From: a virus
Length of the DNA stretch: 36,151 bases
Virus record (IMG/VR): IMGVR_UViG_3300030450_003083
Location: 1 to 36,151 of that record
Direction: 5' to 3' (one strand)
Part shown: one piece after another, positions 11,294 to 21,035 of the stretch
Layout of the letters: each line of letters begins with the position of its first letter
Numbering within the stretch: the first letter of the stretch is position 1
The notes under the pieces: generated by a model
The model's input: only the letters and a program-made list of their open reading frames with translations
Told to the model about the DNA's origin: nothing
Database searches by the model: none
Made by a program: the position numbers and the translations under genes

Positions 11294-11745
11294 TAACAAT
11301 GAAAGATTTGATGGACAAACTTGGTCCATTATTAATAGAAACAAAGGAGGGATGGATGCCAGTAACAGAGGGGTACTGTAAAGGGTTTGACCTTGATTTA
11401 AAATTCGGAAAAATGGGAGAAGAATTTGTATCTGATGTATTAGAGGGAAACTCAAAAATAGAAGTAAAAACAGAAAGAGATATTTGGAAAACAACAGGCA
11501 ATATTGCTATAGAAATAAGGTGTGATGGTAAACCTTCAGGCTTATCAACCACTGAATCAACCGTATGGATACATTTATTGGCTTATAAAGGGGTCATAGA
11601 GGGCGGATTTTTATTTAAAGTAGAACAACTAAAGGAAAAGATAAAAAAACTCCATAAAAGCGGTGATATAAAAATGGTAATGGGAGGCGATAATAATGTA
11701 AGTCAGATGGTATTATTACCAATTGATAGTTTATTTAAAGAGTAA
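11290..11745 (+). CDS. PD-(D/E)XK-type nuclease-like protein
   Basis: A 151-residue protein with GKMGEEFVSDVL (Glu44/Glu45) and then KIEVKTE with the E-x-K pair Glu58/Lys60. This is the core of a PD-(D/E)XK nuclease, followed by a conserved-looking ERDIWKTTGNIAIEIRCDGK strand region and TVWIHLLAY. The catalytic acidic residue before E-x-K is likely in the LDLKFGKMGEE stretch. It may be a small resolvase/endonuclease or a phage version of a restriction-type fold. The start is ATG 11290 or 11299, both with weak ribosome binding sites. It is the last rightward gene; its 3' end overlaps the leftward giant gene by 15 bases. Confidence 0.7.
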   Translation: MITMKDLMDKLGPLLIETKEGWMPVTEGYCKGFDLDLKFGKMGEEFVSDVLEGNSKIEVKTERDIWKTTGNIAIEIRCDGKPSGLSTTESTVWIHLLAYKGVIEGGFLFKVEQLKEKIKKLHKSGDIKMVMGGDNNVSQMVLLPIDSLFKE

Positions 11746-14700
11746 ATCGCTAATTGAGATATTATAGTATTTTAAATCCTTTTTTAAATTTGCAGATTTT
11801 ATATATTCTTTAAGAGATTTCCCTAAAAGATTTACCCTATAGGCATATTGGCTATTTAATTTTTCTAGTCCTGATGAAAGTTTTTTATCTCCTCTGTTAA
11901 GCCATTGTAAAAACATATCTGCTTTTTTTACTTGATTTTTATAGGCTTTGGTGCCTTTTTTGGCTGTAACAAAAGCTTTGTTTGGGTTTAAATTAGTAAG
12001 GGATGTTTTCATTGATTTTACAGCATATTTTATGGCATCTGCTTCAGACTTTATAGGCGTCCCATCTTCTGTAATTTTAGTATAATAATAATCGTTCGCT
12101 TTAGCAAATAAACACATCATATACCATTTACCAAGAGAGTTTCCAGAAGAGTCTTTAGTAAATCCTGAATCAAAAATATTCTTAAATGCTATCATGTATT
12201 TACTATCTTGGAATGTTAAATCAACCTTACTTAGCCCTATAACCTCATCTCTATTGCCATACTCTTCGTGCATATCTTTATATAACTTTCTATATCTTTT
12301 AGCTTGACTTGGGTAAGAATTTGGAGATAATAATCCTTGTTTAAGCAGTTTATTCGTATTATTAATCAGTCCAGAAGAAGCTGTAAGAAAATCTTCCGCC
12401 CCTTGTCCCATAAATTTCTCACCTTTAGCAACAGACATTACTGAACCCCACATTACGCTTGCTGTTGAAAGTAAAGATGGATACATGCTTGTTCCTATAT
12501 AGTCTTTTCCTGCTCCAAATGGACTTAAAAAATCTGACATTATACCTAAAAACTCACCTTTCCATAATGCTGTTTTTATAACATTTGATTCTGTTGAATT
12601 TTCTTTTGGAGGAGATTGTCCTAAAACTTTATCATAAAAGGTTAATAGTGCTTCTCCTGAAAAATAAGCTCCAAGACCAAACATTATAGGCTGTAACATA
12701 GAACCATTTTGAATCGCAATTTTCATATTTCTTGTAGTATTAGCAGTTGCTGCATAAGCCATTCTTTTGTATAACAGCGCAGATTGAGCTACATCCCCAG
12801 CGGCCCAGTCTGGCATGAATATATTTATTGCAGCTCCTTGAGTATTTATATGAGCATAAGTGTTCATCTTTTGATAAAGTGCATCAAGAGCTCTTTTGTC
12901 TTTAAATGCAGCCTTTGCGTCATAGCCCTTCACACCTTCCATCCCATATTTTTTTAATAAAAGAATCTCTGCGTCACTTAACTTATAAAAAGATTTTAAT
13001 TTATTAACTGCAGCATTGTAACTTCTTGACCCTTCTTTGCTAAATTTTATTTTTCTAGCTAAATGCATTTGGTCTCTTCTGCTAGCTAATACGGAGACGT
13101 ATCTATTTAAATTTTCAGAAGGCTTCATAAGACCTAATTTAAAGAATTTATCTCCAACAGTATGTATGCCTCCAGCTAAACCTTTCATTTCAAAATGTCT
13201 CATACCTATTTCTGTAGCGCCAGTAGCTCTTACTAAAGCTCTATTGTCTTTATGTATTGCATGTACAAAACCCATAAAAACATCTCTAAACCTAAATGCT
13301 AATAAACTTTGAGAAGTTCCAATAAGAAAGTTTTTAAGACCAGATGTTGGAAATGATAATTGAAATTTAGCTGCTAAAGATGTTGTATGTTTTAATATCC
13401 TTATTCCATTAGGATAATCACTTGCTGCTTTATCTATTTTTAGGTGGTCTTTAATTCTTTTATGCGTCCAATCAGCTAACGCTGGGTCCTTCATTTTAAG
13501 TTCTCCTAATAATTGTTTTGCTCCTGGTCTGTTAAAACCTTTAAGTTTTACAAATTCAGGGAAAAATTCAACATTCGCAAGAAACTTTGATTGATTAATA
13601 GCATAATCTTTTGTTGTTAAATCAAATTTGGTTTCATATACATCTACCATTTTATTGTCAAGTTTAATTTTTTCAGGTAGCTTTACATGTCTTTCCTTTA
13701 AAAAGGACGGTGAATATTTACCTGGATTAAATTCAAATAATTCATATATTTCCCCATGTGCCATTGCAACTGCATCATCATGAAGTTCAGCCATCTTCTT
13801 TTCCATCTGTTCTTTTTTAGGATTCTTTATTTTCTTTTCATCAAAATATCTTTTAGCCATTTTTTTTGCAACACCTTCAACTTGGTCTTCAACAAGCTTT
13901 TCAAAGTGTCTACCATTAGGGTCATAATATTTTTTAAATTCTTTTGTCAGTCTTCTTTGAACATATACATTGTTTGTTTCATTAATCCAATTTATATTTT
14001 TATCATTTATAAATTTCTCAAACTCTGCTTTATTTAATACTTGTCTTAATGCTCCATCTTCACCTATAAAAGCTTCTTTATATTCTTTCATAAGTTTTCT
14101 ATGCTCTTTTAAAAATAATCCTTCTTTAGTATTTTTTGGTTGCCAGGTTTTTGTGTCTAGGGCTGCATTAATAAATCTTTTTTCAGCACGTGTAAGATAT
14201 CCTTTGTCAAGCCTTTCAAAGTATCTTTGCTTATCAAATAAATAAGCCATATCTTTAATTTTGTTCCATTTTGTATTTCCAGTTGTTGAAGACCAAAAAA
14301 CAGACCTCATTTCAGTTTCAAATCTTGTAAAATTTCCTATATATTTAAGTTCTGCAGATGTATGGCTGAATAATTTATCAGCTAAAGTTTTTAATCCAAC
14401 TGACTCTAAAACAGCAGTAACAGGCATTGCCCATTTTGCTTTTGATATTCTTTGAAATCTATCCGCAACTTTTTTATTAAGTCTTCCTTCAGCTACTTGT
14501 CTGTCAATCCAAGTTGTTGTTGAATTTTTAACATCATCCATTGTATTTACAATTTCAATAAAGTCTTTTAGTTGCTGATTAGTGGCTTTATAAATACTCC
14601 CATCTTTAACCTGTAAATTATTTAATAATGCTTTTCTGTCTGCTTCTGTAATGTTTTTAACAAGTCTTAATTTCTCAGCATCTTTAAAGTTCTTCCACCA

Positions 14701-17700
14701 CTTACTTTTTCCTGGAATAGCTCTCAAAACAGCAGGTTCCATTGAATTTATAGTTGCAACAAGTTGCTGCATTTCGGTTACGGGAGTATCCTTTTTTAGT
14801 TTAAAATTTTCACCCAATCCTGAAAGTTCAGCAACATGTCTTACGATTTCCTTGCCCTTAGAATCTGTAAATTCATTCTCTTTGAGTAAACTTTTAATTA
14901 CCTTTTTTGTATAACCATATGCTTCTTTTTCAGTCATCCCTTGCATTTTGTATTTAACTTCACCTTTAGCAAATTTAACGCCTTCAGTAGAAAATCCTTT
15001 TTGAACTCTTTTTGATAATACTCTTGCAATATCATTAAAGTTACCTACCCCAAATGCAACCTTAACTCTTGATACTAATTGTTTAACAAATTGATTTACT
15101 TTACCTAAAATTCCTTTTTGAAATTCCATACGAGATGCTTTTCCTCCAACAATATCAGCAAGAAACTCTTCAACATCTCTATCTAGGTTTTTCTTTTTCC
15201 AGTCTTTATACTCTTTAGTATTAATTGCAAGTTTCTCTCCACGTGAAATAAGTTTTTCTAGTTTTTTATTATTTGTTAATCTTGCAAATGCTTTTAATCT
15301 ATGTAGATTTTCATGAAAAAAATCAGAAGGCTGCCATACCCCTTTTTGAAGTTTTATAATTCCTTCTGCAAATTCACCAAAAACTCCTTCAGATAAACCT
15401 TCCCTTTTAAGCTGTTCTTTTGTGAGATTGTTCTTTTTCATCTGGGTTTTGATGAATTTATCTCTAGCTACTTTATCTGCTTTTTCTTTATATATTATTT
15501 CTGATAATTCTCTTGCAGCTTTTCTTTGTTTTGTTCCTTCAGTAAGATATTGTTTCGCTGAAATTTCAGTCTCTTTTACAGATTTTTCCCCTTTAAATTT
15601 TGTTTTAAATACTCTTCCGTATTCTCTTCCAGCCCCCATAGGAGAAGGAACACCTTCAATTCTTAATTCTACTTTTGTACCACTTTTATCAGATAACAAT
15701 TTAACAAATGCATTAAAACCTTTAGCTGATTCAAAAGGAAAAATTTTATCATTAGGTCCCTTTTTATTCTTTTTAGCATAATTATATAATTTTTGCGCTA
15801 ACTTTTTGTCTGTCAATACATCTATTTTTGTAGCCGCACCTTTTTGTTTTGTTCTTTCAAATCTAATTTCACCTGTTGGCTTTCCATTATCATCAAGAAG
15901 TATATCTTTAACTTTAAGCTTAGCTATTTCAGTAGGTCTTGTTTCTCCTAATCTAGCTGTTTTTATAGCAAGTTCTGCACCTTCCTTTGTGATTGTTTTA
16001 GCTTTTCCATCTTTTAGTATTCTTCCTTCAGGATTTTTCTTTGTAGGTTTACCACGTCTTTCGGCAATATATTCAATAACTTTATCTGCTTTAGTTTTAA
16101 CATAATTAATCCATTTATTAAAACCTTTTTCACCGCCCTGTATTGTTATTTTTTCAACACTTCTAACATTAAACTTTTTGACTTTTTCTACTATATTGCT
16201 ACCTACAACTTTATCTAATTCTCCAAATGTAAATAATTCTCCTATAGAATCTCTTATATAGTCAGCATCTCTCTTAAACTTTCTTATTTGGGCATCTGAA
16301 TATTTTTTAGATAATTGTAAATTTGATTTGTCATATACTTTTGCACCAACTCTATTTTGTATATACTCTTTTGCAAGATTTACAAGTTCATCAGGAGTAA
16401 GCTCATTTAAATTTCGTTTATATTTTTTCTCAACATATTTAGCAAGCTTATTTACTTCTTTTGCTCCTCTTGTATGCTTTCTTGTTTCAGGTAATCTATC
16501 TAATATATATGTTAATATATTTTTATTTACATCAGATATTCCTAATAATTCTTTGCTACCTTTAACACCTTTTTCTAATAGCTTTTCTTTTATTACAATA
16601 TTTTCAATTTGAGGATATGTTGCTCCACCTTTAAGTTTCCCTACAATAACATCTGCTTGAGATTCTGTTGTTAATTTCTTTTGTTCAAATATTGTTTTTT
16701 CTTGATTAAATATATCTTCAATTACTTGCTCTTTATTTTTAACTTTCTTTTTAGGAGTAAGCTCATATTCAACACCAAGCCTTTTAGCTTCTTCAATTAT
16801 TTTTTTATCTTTCCATTTTCGTGCCTCTTGTCTTGTTTTTCCACCAATTCTTGTTCTTAAAACAGGAGTATTTGGAGTTCCTGGACTTCCTCCATTCACA
16901 CCATCAGTAGATGTTGTCCAATTTCCCCCCATATAATCATTAGCCCATTCTCTATTTATCTCGGTAGCAGACTTAAACTGTTCTAATTGTTTCCTAAATG
17001 TTAAAAGTTCAGTTTTAGTTGGTTCAACACCAAATTGGTCTTTATAATGTTCTTTTAATTTACCCTCATCGGCTAAAGCTGCTTCAATTATTCCGTTTTT
17101 AACAAGTGCATATTCGTTTGCAAGTTCAAAATATCTTCCAAGTTCTACATATTCCTTACTTCCTTCAACTCTTGTTTTCTTTAAATATTCAGGGTCTTGA
17201 GTAAGTCTATTCATATTTTGAATAAAATCAATATCTTTTGTAATTGTTTCAATGTCTTTTTTTGTTTTAGATTCTTCTATTTTAAGCTTTACAGTTGCAT
17301 CTCTTATATCTTTTATAATTACATCACCTACATTTTCATTAACATTTTTTAAAACTTCAGAAACCTTTTTATTATTACTAGAACTAAGCTTAATCTCATT
17401 TGTAATTAATTTTTTAGCATCAATATAAGGGTCCTCAGTAAAGCCTCCAATAGCTCTCATTGCACCAACAATAAGAGTATTAGTACCTAGAGATGCCCAC
17501 CATTCTTTTGAGCCTAATTTAGGGGCTTCTTCATCTCCAAGCATAGAAGGAAGTGATGTAAATAAAGCAGCTTCTGTCCCAACCCTTGAAATAGGATGTG
17601 TTGCTGCTAATGTTAGTTTTTGGGCCATAGCGCCCTCTTTCATATAAGCTTGAGCATATCCATATAATGGACCCATAAGTCCTTGAGTTACACCACCTGC

Positions 17701-18501
17701 AATAGCAAACATTGGTAAAGCATGTAAAAATTCATCAGAAGCTACTTTTAAGGCATCTTTTATATTAACAACTCCATCTTCGTTTTCAGTCCTTTGTCTT
17801 GCTGTTTCATGAAACAATGCATGGGCAGCTGAAAAAGAACCACCGCCAATACCTAAACTAAGAGCTCCTTCAAGAACATTAATCCCAGCTGAACCCATTA
17901 ACGGATATTTTTTAGCAGCACTACCAAGTAACCCATTTTGTAAGAATTTTTTACCAGCTCCACGACCAAAGACCAATGACTTTCCTCCAGCAGAAGCTAA
18001 TTTTCCTAAGCTTCCTGTAGAGACCATTACACCAGCATCAAGAGGAGACAACATGCCAACAGCAAATTGTCCAGCCTGAGCATACCATGAAGGGTCATAT
18101 CCTGGGTTTTCTGTCCATTTATCTTTTCCATGAACTGTTTTATAAAGCATACCAGCCATTGAATCATTGTATGCTCTTTTAAAAAAGTCTGCACTAATTA
18201 AGCCTCCTAAAGCTCCCTCTGTTTGCCATTTATCAGGAACAATATCTCCAGTTAACCACCAGCTATCTACCCAGCTAGGGTCTGTTTGCTCTCCATCTAA
18301 TCCATTAGATTTTTCAACTTCTGGTGCTAATTGGCTTTGGTCTGTTTTTAGCGCTTCTTCGTAAGTAGGTAGGTTTAAATCGGGATGTCTTTCTTTAACT
18401 AATCCTATAACTTCTTCGTCAGATTTCCCTCTATATAAAGATGGATATCTTTTTTTCCAATAATCTGTAAATTCTGGTATGTTCGTAATCTGAGTAGACA
18501 T
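11731..18501 (-). CDS. Giant polyvalent internal virion protein with recombinase-like and HExxH metallopeptidase-like domains
   Basis: A 2256-residue protein. Residues about 125-330 are Gly-rich and hydrophobic, as in injected virion proteins. Residues about 835-990 resemble a tyrosine recombinase catalytic domain: TRPTEIAKLKVKDI (Arg855), a Lys in ERTKQK (885 or 887), VELR (Arg947) and GEKSVKETEISAKQYL (Tyr985). The usual HxxR histidine is replaced by Val, so catalysis is doubtful. FFHENLHRLKAF carries HENLH (1063-1067), with Glu1111/1112 in DVEEFLADIV as likely third ligand, a zinc metallopeptidase pattern. Residues about 1700-1950 (SGLKNFLIGTSQSLLAFRF, NTQGAAINIFMPDW) fit the LPD38-type domain of large polyvalent proteins. 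It is probably ejected with the DNA into the cell. There is no clear ribosome binding site; translation is likely coupled to the upstream gene, 5 bases away. Confidence 0.85.
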   Translation of the reverse strand: MSTQITNIPEFTDYWKKRYPSLYRGKSDEEVIGLVKERHPDLNLPTYEEALKTDQSQLAPEVEKSNGLDGEQTDPSWVDSWWLTGDIVPDKWQTEGALGGLISADFFKRAYNDSMAGMLYKTVHGKDKWTENPGYDPSWYAQAGQFAVGMLSPLDAGVMVSTGSLGKLASAGGKSLVFGRGAGKKFLQNGLLGSAAKKYPLMGSAGINVLEGALSLGIGGGSFSAAHALFHETARQRTENEDGVVNIKDALKVASDEFLHALPMFAIAGGVTQGLMGPLYGYAQAYMKEGAMAQKLTLAATHPISRVGTEAALFTSLPSMLGDEEAPKLGSKEWWASLGTNTLIVGAMRAIGGFTEDPYIDAKKLITNEIKLSSSNNKKVSEVLKNVNENVGDVIIKDIRDATVKLKIEESKTKKDIETITKDIDFIQNMNRLTQDPEYLKKTRVEGSKEYVELGRYFELANEYALVKNGIIEAALADEGKLKEHYKDQFGVEPTKTELLTFRKQLEQFKSATEINREWANDYMGGNWTTSTDGVNGGSPGTPNTPVLRTRIGGKTRQEARKWKDKKIIEEAKRLGVEYELTPKKKVKNKEQVIEDIFNQEKTIFEQKKLTTESQADVIVGKLKGGATYPQIENIVIKEKLLEKGVKGSKELLGISDVNKNILTYILDRLPETRKHTRGAKEVNKLAKYVEKKYKRNLNELTPDELVNLAKEYIQNRVGAKVYDKSNLQLSKKYSDAQIRKFKRDADYIRDSIGELFTFGELDKVVGSNIVEKVKKFNVRSVEKITIQGGEKGFNKWINYVKTKADKVIEYIAERRGKPTKKNPEGRILKDGKAKTITKEGAELAIKTARLGETRPTEIAKLKVKDILLDDNGKPTGEIRFERTKQKGAATKIDVLTDKKLAQKLYNYAKKNKKGPNDKIFPFESAKGFNAFVKLLSDKSGTKVELRIEGVPSPMGAGREYGRVFKTKFKGEKSVKETEISAKQYLTEGTKQRKAARELSEIIYKEKADKVARDKFIKTQMKKNNLTKEQLKREGLSEGVFGEFAEGIIKLQKGVWQPSDFFHENLHRLKAFARLTNNKKLEKLISRGEKLAINTKEYKDWKKKNLDRDVEEFLADIVGGKASRMEFQKGILGKVNQFVKQLVSRVKVAFGVGNFNDIARVLSKRVQKGFSTEGVKFAKGEVKYKMQGMTEKEAYGYTKKVIKSLLKENEFTDSKGKEIVRHVAELSGLGENFKLKKDTPVTEMQQLVATINSMEPAVLRAIPGKSKWWKNFKDAEKLRLVKNITEADRKALLNNLQVKDGSIYKATNQQLKDFIEIVNTMDDVKNSTTTWIDRQVAEGRLNKKVADRFQRISKAKWAMPVTAVLESVGLKTLADKLFSHTSAELKYIGNFTRFETEMRSVFWSSTTGNTKWNKIKDMAYLFDKQRYFERLDKGYLTRAEKRFINAALDTKTWQPKNTKEGLFLKEHRKLMKEYKEAFIGEDGALRQVLNKAEFEKFINDKNINWINETNNVYVQRRLTKEFKKYYDPNGRHFEKLVEDQVEGVAKKMAKRYFDEKKIKNPKKEQMEKKMAELHDDAVAMAHGEIYELFEFNPGKYSPSFLKERHVKLPEKIKLDNKMVDVYETKFDLTTKDYAINQSKFLANVEFFPEFVKLKGFNRPGAKQLLGELKMKDPALADWTHKRIKDHLKIDKAASDYPNGIRILKHTTSLAAKFQLSFPTSGLKNFLIGTSQSLLAFRFRDVFMGFVHAIHKDNRALVRATGATEIGMRHFEMKGLAGGIHTVGDKFFKLGLMKPSENLNRYVSVLASRRDQMHLARKIKFSKEGSRSYNAAVNKLKSFYKLSDAEILLLKKYGMEGVKGYDAKAAFKDKRALDALYQKMNTYAHINTQGAAINIFMPDWAAGDVAQSALLYKRMAYAATANTTRNMKIAIQNGSMLQPIMFGLGAYFSGEALLTFYDKVLGQSPPKENSTESNVIKTALWKGEFLGIMSDFLSPFGAGKDYIGTSMYPSLLSTASVMWGSVMSVAKGEKFMGQGAEDFLTASSGLINNTNKLLKQGLLSPNSYPSQAKRYRKLYKDMHEEYGNRDEVIGLSKVDLTFQDSKYMIAFKNIFDSGFTKDSSGNSLGKWYMMCLFAKANDYYYTKITEDGTPIKSEADAIKYAVKSMKTSLTNLNPNKAFVTAKKGTKAYKNQVKKADMFLQWLNRGDKKLSSGLEKLNSQYAYRVNLLGKSLKEYIKSANLKKDLKYYNISISDLLFK

Positions 18502-18506
18502 ATATT

Positions 18507-20537
18507 TTATTTAGAATATATACTCGCTATAATATCATCAAACTGTTGAGTCGTTGATGTTTTAAATTTATTTTTTATTTTTGCCTGACTATAAACTTCA
18601 TCTCCAGGCTCTAAATATTCTAATGGTTCTGATGTTTCTTCTCTTGGATATTGTAGTTCAAGATAAAAATACATCGCTGCTTCTAATTTATTTGCGAAAT
18701 TATCTATATCTTCTTGCTTTAATCCATTTTTATTTTTTTTAATTCTTGCAGACATATCTTTTGCAAATTTCATTAATTCATCAACTACTTTTCCCGCATC
18801 TGAACGTTTATCTTCTCCTTGTTTTTCATTCCTATAATCGAAATTTTTTATAAACTCTTCACTTACAATAGTATCTAAATAATTATTAATTGCATCTCGA
18901 CCAACATCAGAAGAAAAATCTTTTATAAAATTTCTATCTGTCATACCCATTTTTTTGCCTGCTTCTGACATAAAAAATGCGTATTTTCTATCATCTGAAA
19001 ATTGAGTAGCTCCTTCAGAATCTTTTTCAGTAAAACTATTCATAAGTAGGTCTCCTGATTGACCTTCTCCAAGCATATACATCTTTTCTTCAACTTCAGC
19101 TTGTGTTGAAACTTCTATTTGTTTTGTAGTTCTTTGAGAAGGAGGTATAAACGTAAAAGCTCCTGAAATACTTTTATCAAATTCTCCTTTTTTAACACCT
19201 ATTTCATCTGCATATTTATTTTCACTGACAGAATATAAGTCTAATATTTCCTGATAATTTTTACCATATTTTTCAGCTAAATCATTTATAATCTTAGTAG
19301 TAGGAGCTCCTGTATTTTTAGCACTAAAGATAGTGTCAAATATATCTTTATTCATATCATCTGCAGCTTGTAGCCTTTTTACATCTTCTCCTGCTCTGGT
19401 ATCAGGTTTATCAGTATCATCCTTCTTAATATAAGGAGATGTAGCTGTAACAGTAACATCATCAGTAGTAGTAACAGTAGGTGTGATAGTTCCATCGCTA
19501 GTAGGAGTTGTATTTCCTGTTAAATTAGCTGGATTTGCAACTATAGTCCCAGGAATATTGCCATCAGTTGTTTCACCTCTCCAAGGATATGAAGTTATAT
19601 CCATATAATGATTACCTGTTAAGACATTAAACTGATTGTTATATTTTTCTGCAGCAATTATAGCATCATTTTTTCTATCTGTAACCCATCCTGGGTCAAG
19701 CAACATATTTCCACTTAATGTTGTTTCACCAGTATTAACAGCATTAGTTATTAGTTGCATTGTAGCGTCATCAACATCTAAGTCATCAAGAGGTGTTTTA
19801 CTTGCAATTTGCTGTTCAAGTGAAGCCCATGTATAATAAGATTTAAGTCCATTATTAAATTGTTTACTTGTGGTATCTACATAAGTATTAAAGTCTATTT
19901 CAAATTCTTTAGGATTACCCATTAAAATTTTATATTGCAAATCATCATATATCATTTGAGATGTTTCATCCATAGTACCATCAGGATTATATACCAAAAA
20001 TTCTCCTTCATTTTCTGCGAATACAGCGAGTTTATTTTGAAGCATTCCAATTCTTTGTGCTACTGCATTTTTTATAGATGTTGCATTATATATTCCATCA
20101 CCTTTATATTGGAATTTATGAGTTTCTCCTTGTCCAATTCCATCAATAATACCTTGAAGTTTAGCTATTTCCTTGTTCGTGTCTTGCCAACTATAACCCA
20201 TAATATCATTATATAAGGCATCACTATCACCTAAATTTCCATCCAAGTAACCTCTTCCTTCTGTATATGCATGATTAGCAATATTAAAAGCACTACTTTT
20301 ATCTTGCCAATTTATTTGTAGTTCATCATCTCCTGAACGAACAGCTTCCTGATTATAATTTTTTATATTAGGAAGAATATTATTTAATCCTTCTAATGTT
20401 GTAATTTGATTATAATTCTGAGCGTAATGTATACCTTCATTAATAGTGTTTTGAGATGTATCTCCTATATGACTTATTATATTTAACAAATCTGAAAGTG
20501 AGGTTAATCCCAAATCTGGGGACTTGTAATCAGCCAT
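18507..20537 (-). CDS. Virion protein, probably internal/ejected, function unknown
   Basis: A 676-residue protein with AGGAG before the ATG. It is mainly helical and polar, with a Thr/Asp/Pro-rich linker (about residues 340-380, including TPTSDGTITPTVTTTDDVTV) that separates an N-terminal from a C-terminal helical half. There is no signal peptide or membrane segment. It lies just upstream of the giant polyvalent protein and downstream of two Gly-rich small virion proteins, the position of internal core or ejection proteins in podovirus-like phages. No enzymatic motif was seen. Confidence 0.75.
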   Translation of the reverse strand: MADYKSPDLGLTSLSDLLNIISHIGDTSQNTINEGIHYAQNYNQITTLEGLNNILPNIKNYNQEAVRSGDDELQINWQDKSSAFNIANHAYTEGRGYLDGNLGDSDALYNDIMGYSWQDTNKEIAKLQGIIDGIGQGETHKFQYKGDGIYNATSIKNAVAQRIGMLQNKLAVFAENEGEFLVYNPDGTMDETSQMIYDDLQYKILMGNPKEFEIDFNTYVDTTSKQFNNGLKSYYTWASLEQQIASKTPLDDLDVDDATMQLITNAVNTGETTLSGNMLLDPGWVTDRKNDAIIAAEKYNNQFNVLTGNHYMDITSYPWRGETTDGNIPGTIVANPANLTGNTTPTSDGTITPTVTTTDDVTVTATSPYIKKDDTDKPDTRAGEDVKRLQAADDMNKDIFDTIFSAKNTGAPTTKIINDLAEKYGKNYQEILDLYSVSENKYADEIGVKKGEFDKSISGAFTFIPPSQRTTKQIEVSTQAEVEEKMYMLGEGQSGDLLMNSFTEKDSEGATQFSDDRKYAFFMSEAGKKMGMTDRNFIKDFSSDVGRDAINNYLDTIVSEEFIKNFDYRNEKQGEDKRSDAGKVVDELMKFAKDMSARIKKNKNGLKQEDIDNFANKLEAAMYFYLELQYPREETSEPLEYLEPGDEVYSQAKIKNKFKTSTTQQFDDIIASIYSK

Positions 20538-20551
20538 TAAATCTCCTTATT

Positions 20552-21019
20552 TTATACGTTTCCGTATCTTATACCTTGAGCTGTTTGTTTCCAGCTATTG
20601 ATTAAATCTATAATATTTTGTTCTGAACTCCCCATTGAAGACCTAACATCTGATAATACATCTGTCATCCCTTGTCCATATACATCTTTAACTCCAGTTT
20701 GATAATCTCTTGCCTGACCACTTCCAGCAAATCCACCCATAGCCTGTCTTCCTTTTAATCCTTCAATGCCAGAAGTTAATCCTTGAAGTAATGGTGTTTG
20801 TTTTGCTTGGATTAAAGGAGAATATGTTTTCCCATATGTACCTTGCATCATTCCAGGAGAAATACCTTGGAATAAAGTTGAAGGTAACATAGACTTATCA
20901 ATCCCATATTTTGTTGCAAGCCCTGAAGCAATTGATTCAGGTCCAAGTGAAGATAGTCCTCCGTAAGATGTTCCTCCCATTCCTACGCTTGATAATAATT
21001 GTTCTATATAATTTTTCAT
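20552..21019 (-). CDS. Small Gly/Ser/Met-rich virion protein
   Basis: A 155-residue protein with AAGGA before the ATG. It is rich in Gly, Ser, Met and Gln (SSVGMGGTSYGGLSSLG near the start, QAMGGFAGSGQARDYQTGV in the middle) and ends with an amphipathic helix (EQNIIDLINSWKQTAQGIRY). Such flexible, Gly-rich proteins beside large internal proteins are commonly ejected or form the inner core; this role is inferred from position. Confidence 0.7.
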   Translation of the reverse strand: MKNYIEQLLSSVGMGGTSYGGLSSLGPESIASGLATKYGIDKSMLPSTLFQGISPGMMQGTYGKTYSPLIQAKQTPLLQGLTSGIEGLKGRQAMGGFAGSGQARDYQTGVKDVYGQGMTDVLSDVRSSMGSSEQNIIDLINSWKQTAQGIRYGNV

Positions 21020-21035
21020 TTTATTCCTTGGTTAA

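Noticed and set aside
15450-16000. An independent phage integrase gene
   Set aside because: The similarity lies in the middle of a continuous 2256-codon frame with no internal start signal, and the box II His is missing. No attachment site or excisionase is visible.
15422-16105. Open frames on the plus strand opposite the giant gene (for example 15422-15781 and 15806-16105)
   Set aside because: They are hydrophobic Leu/Phe/Ser-rich shadows of a long, well-supported minus-strand gene and have no ribosome binding sites.
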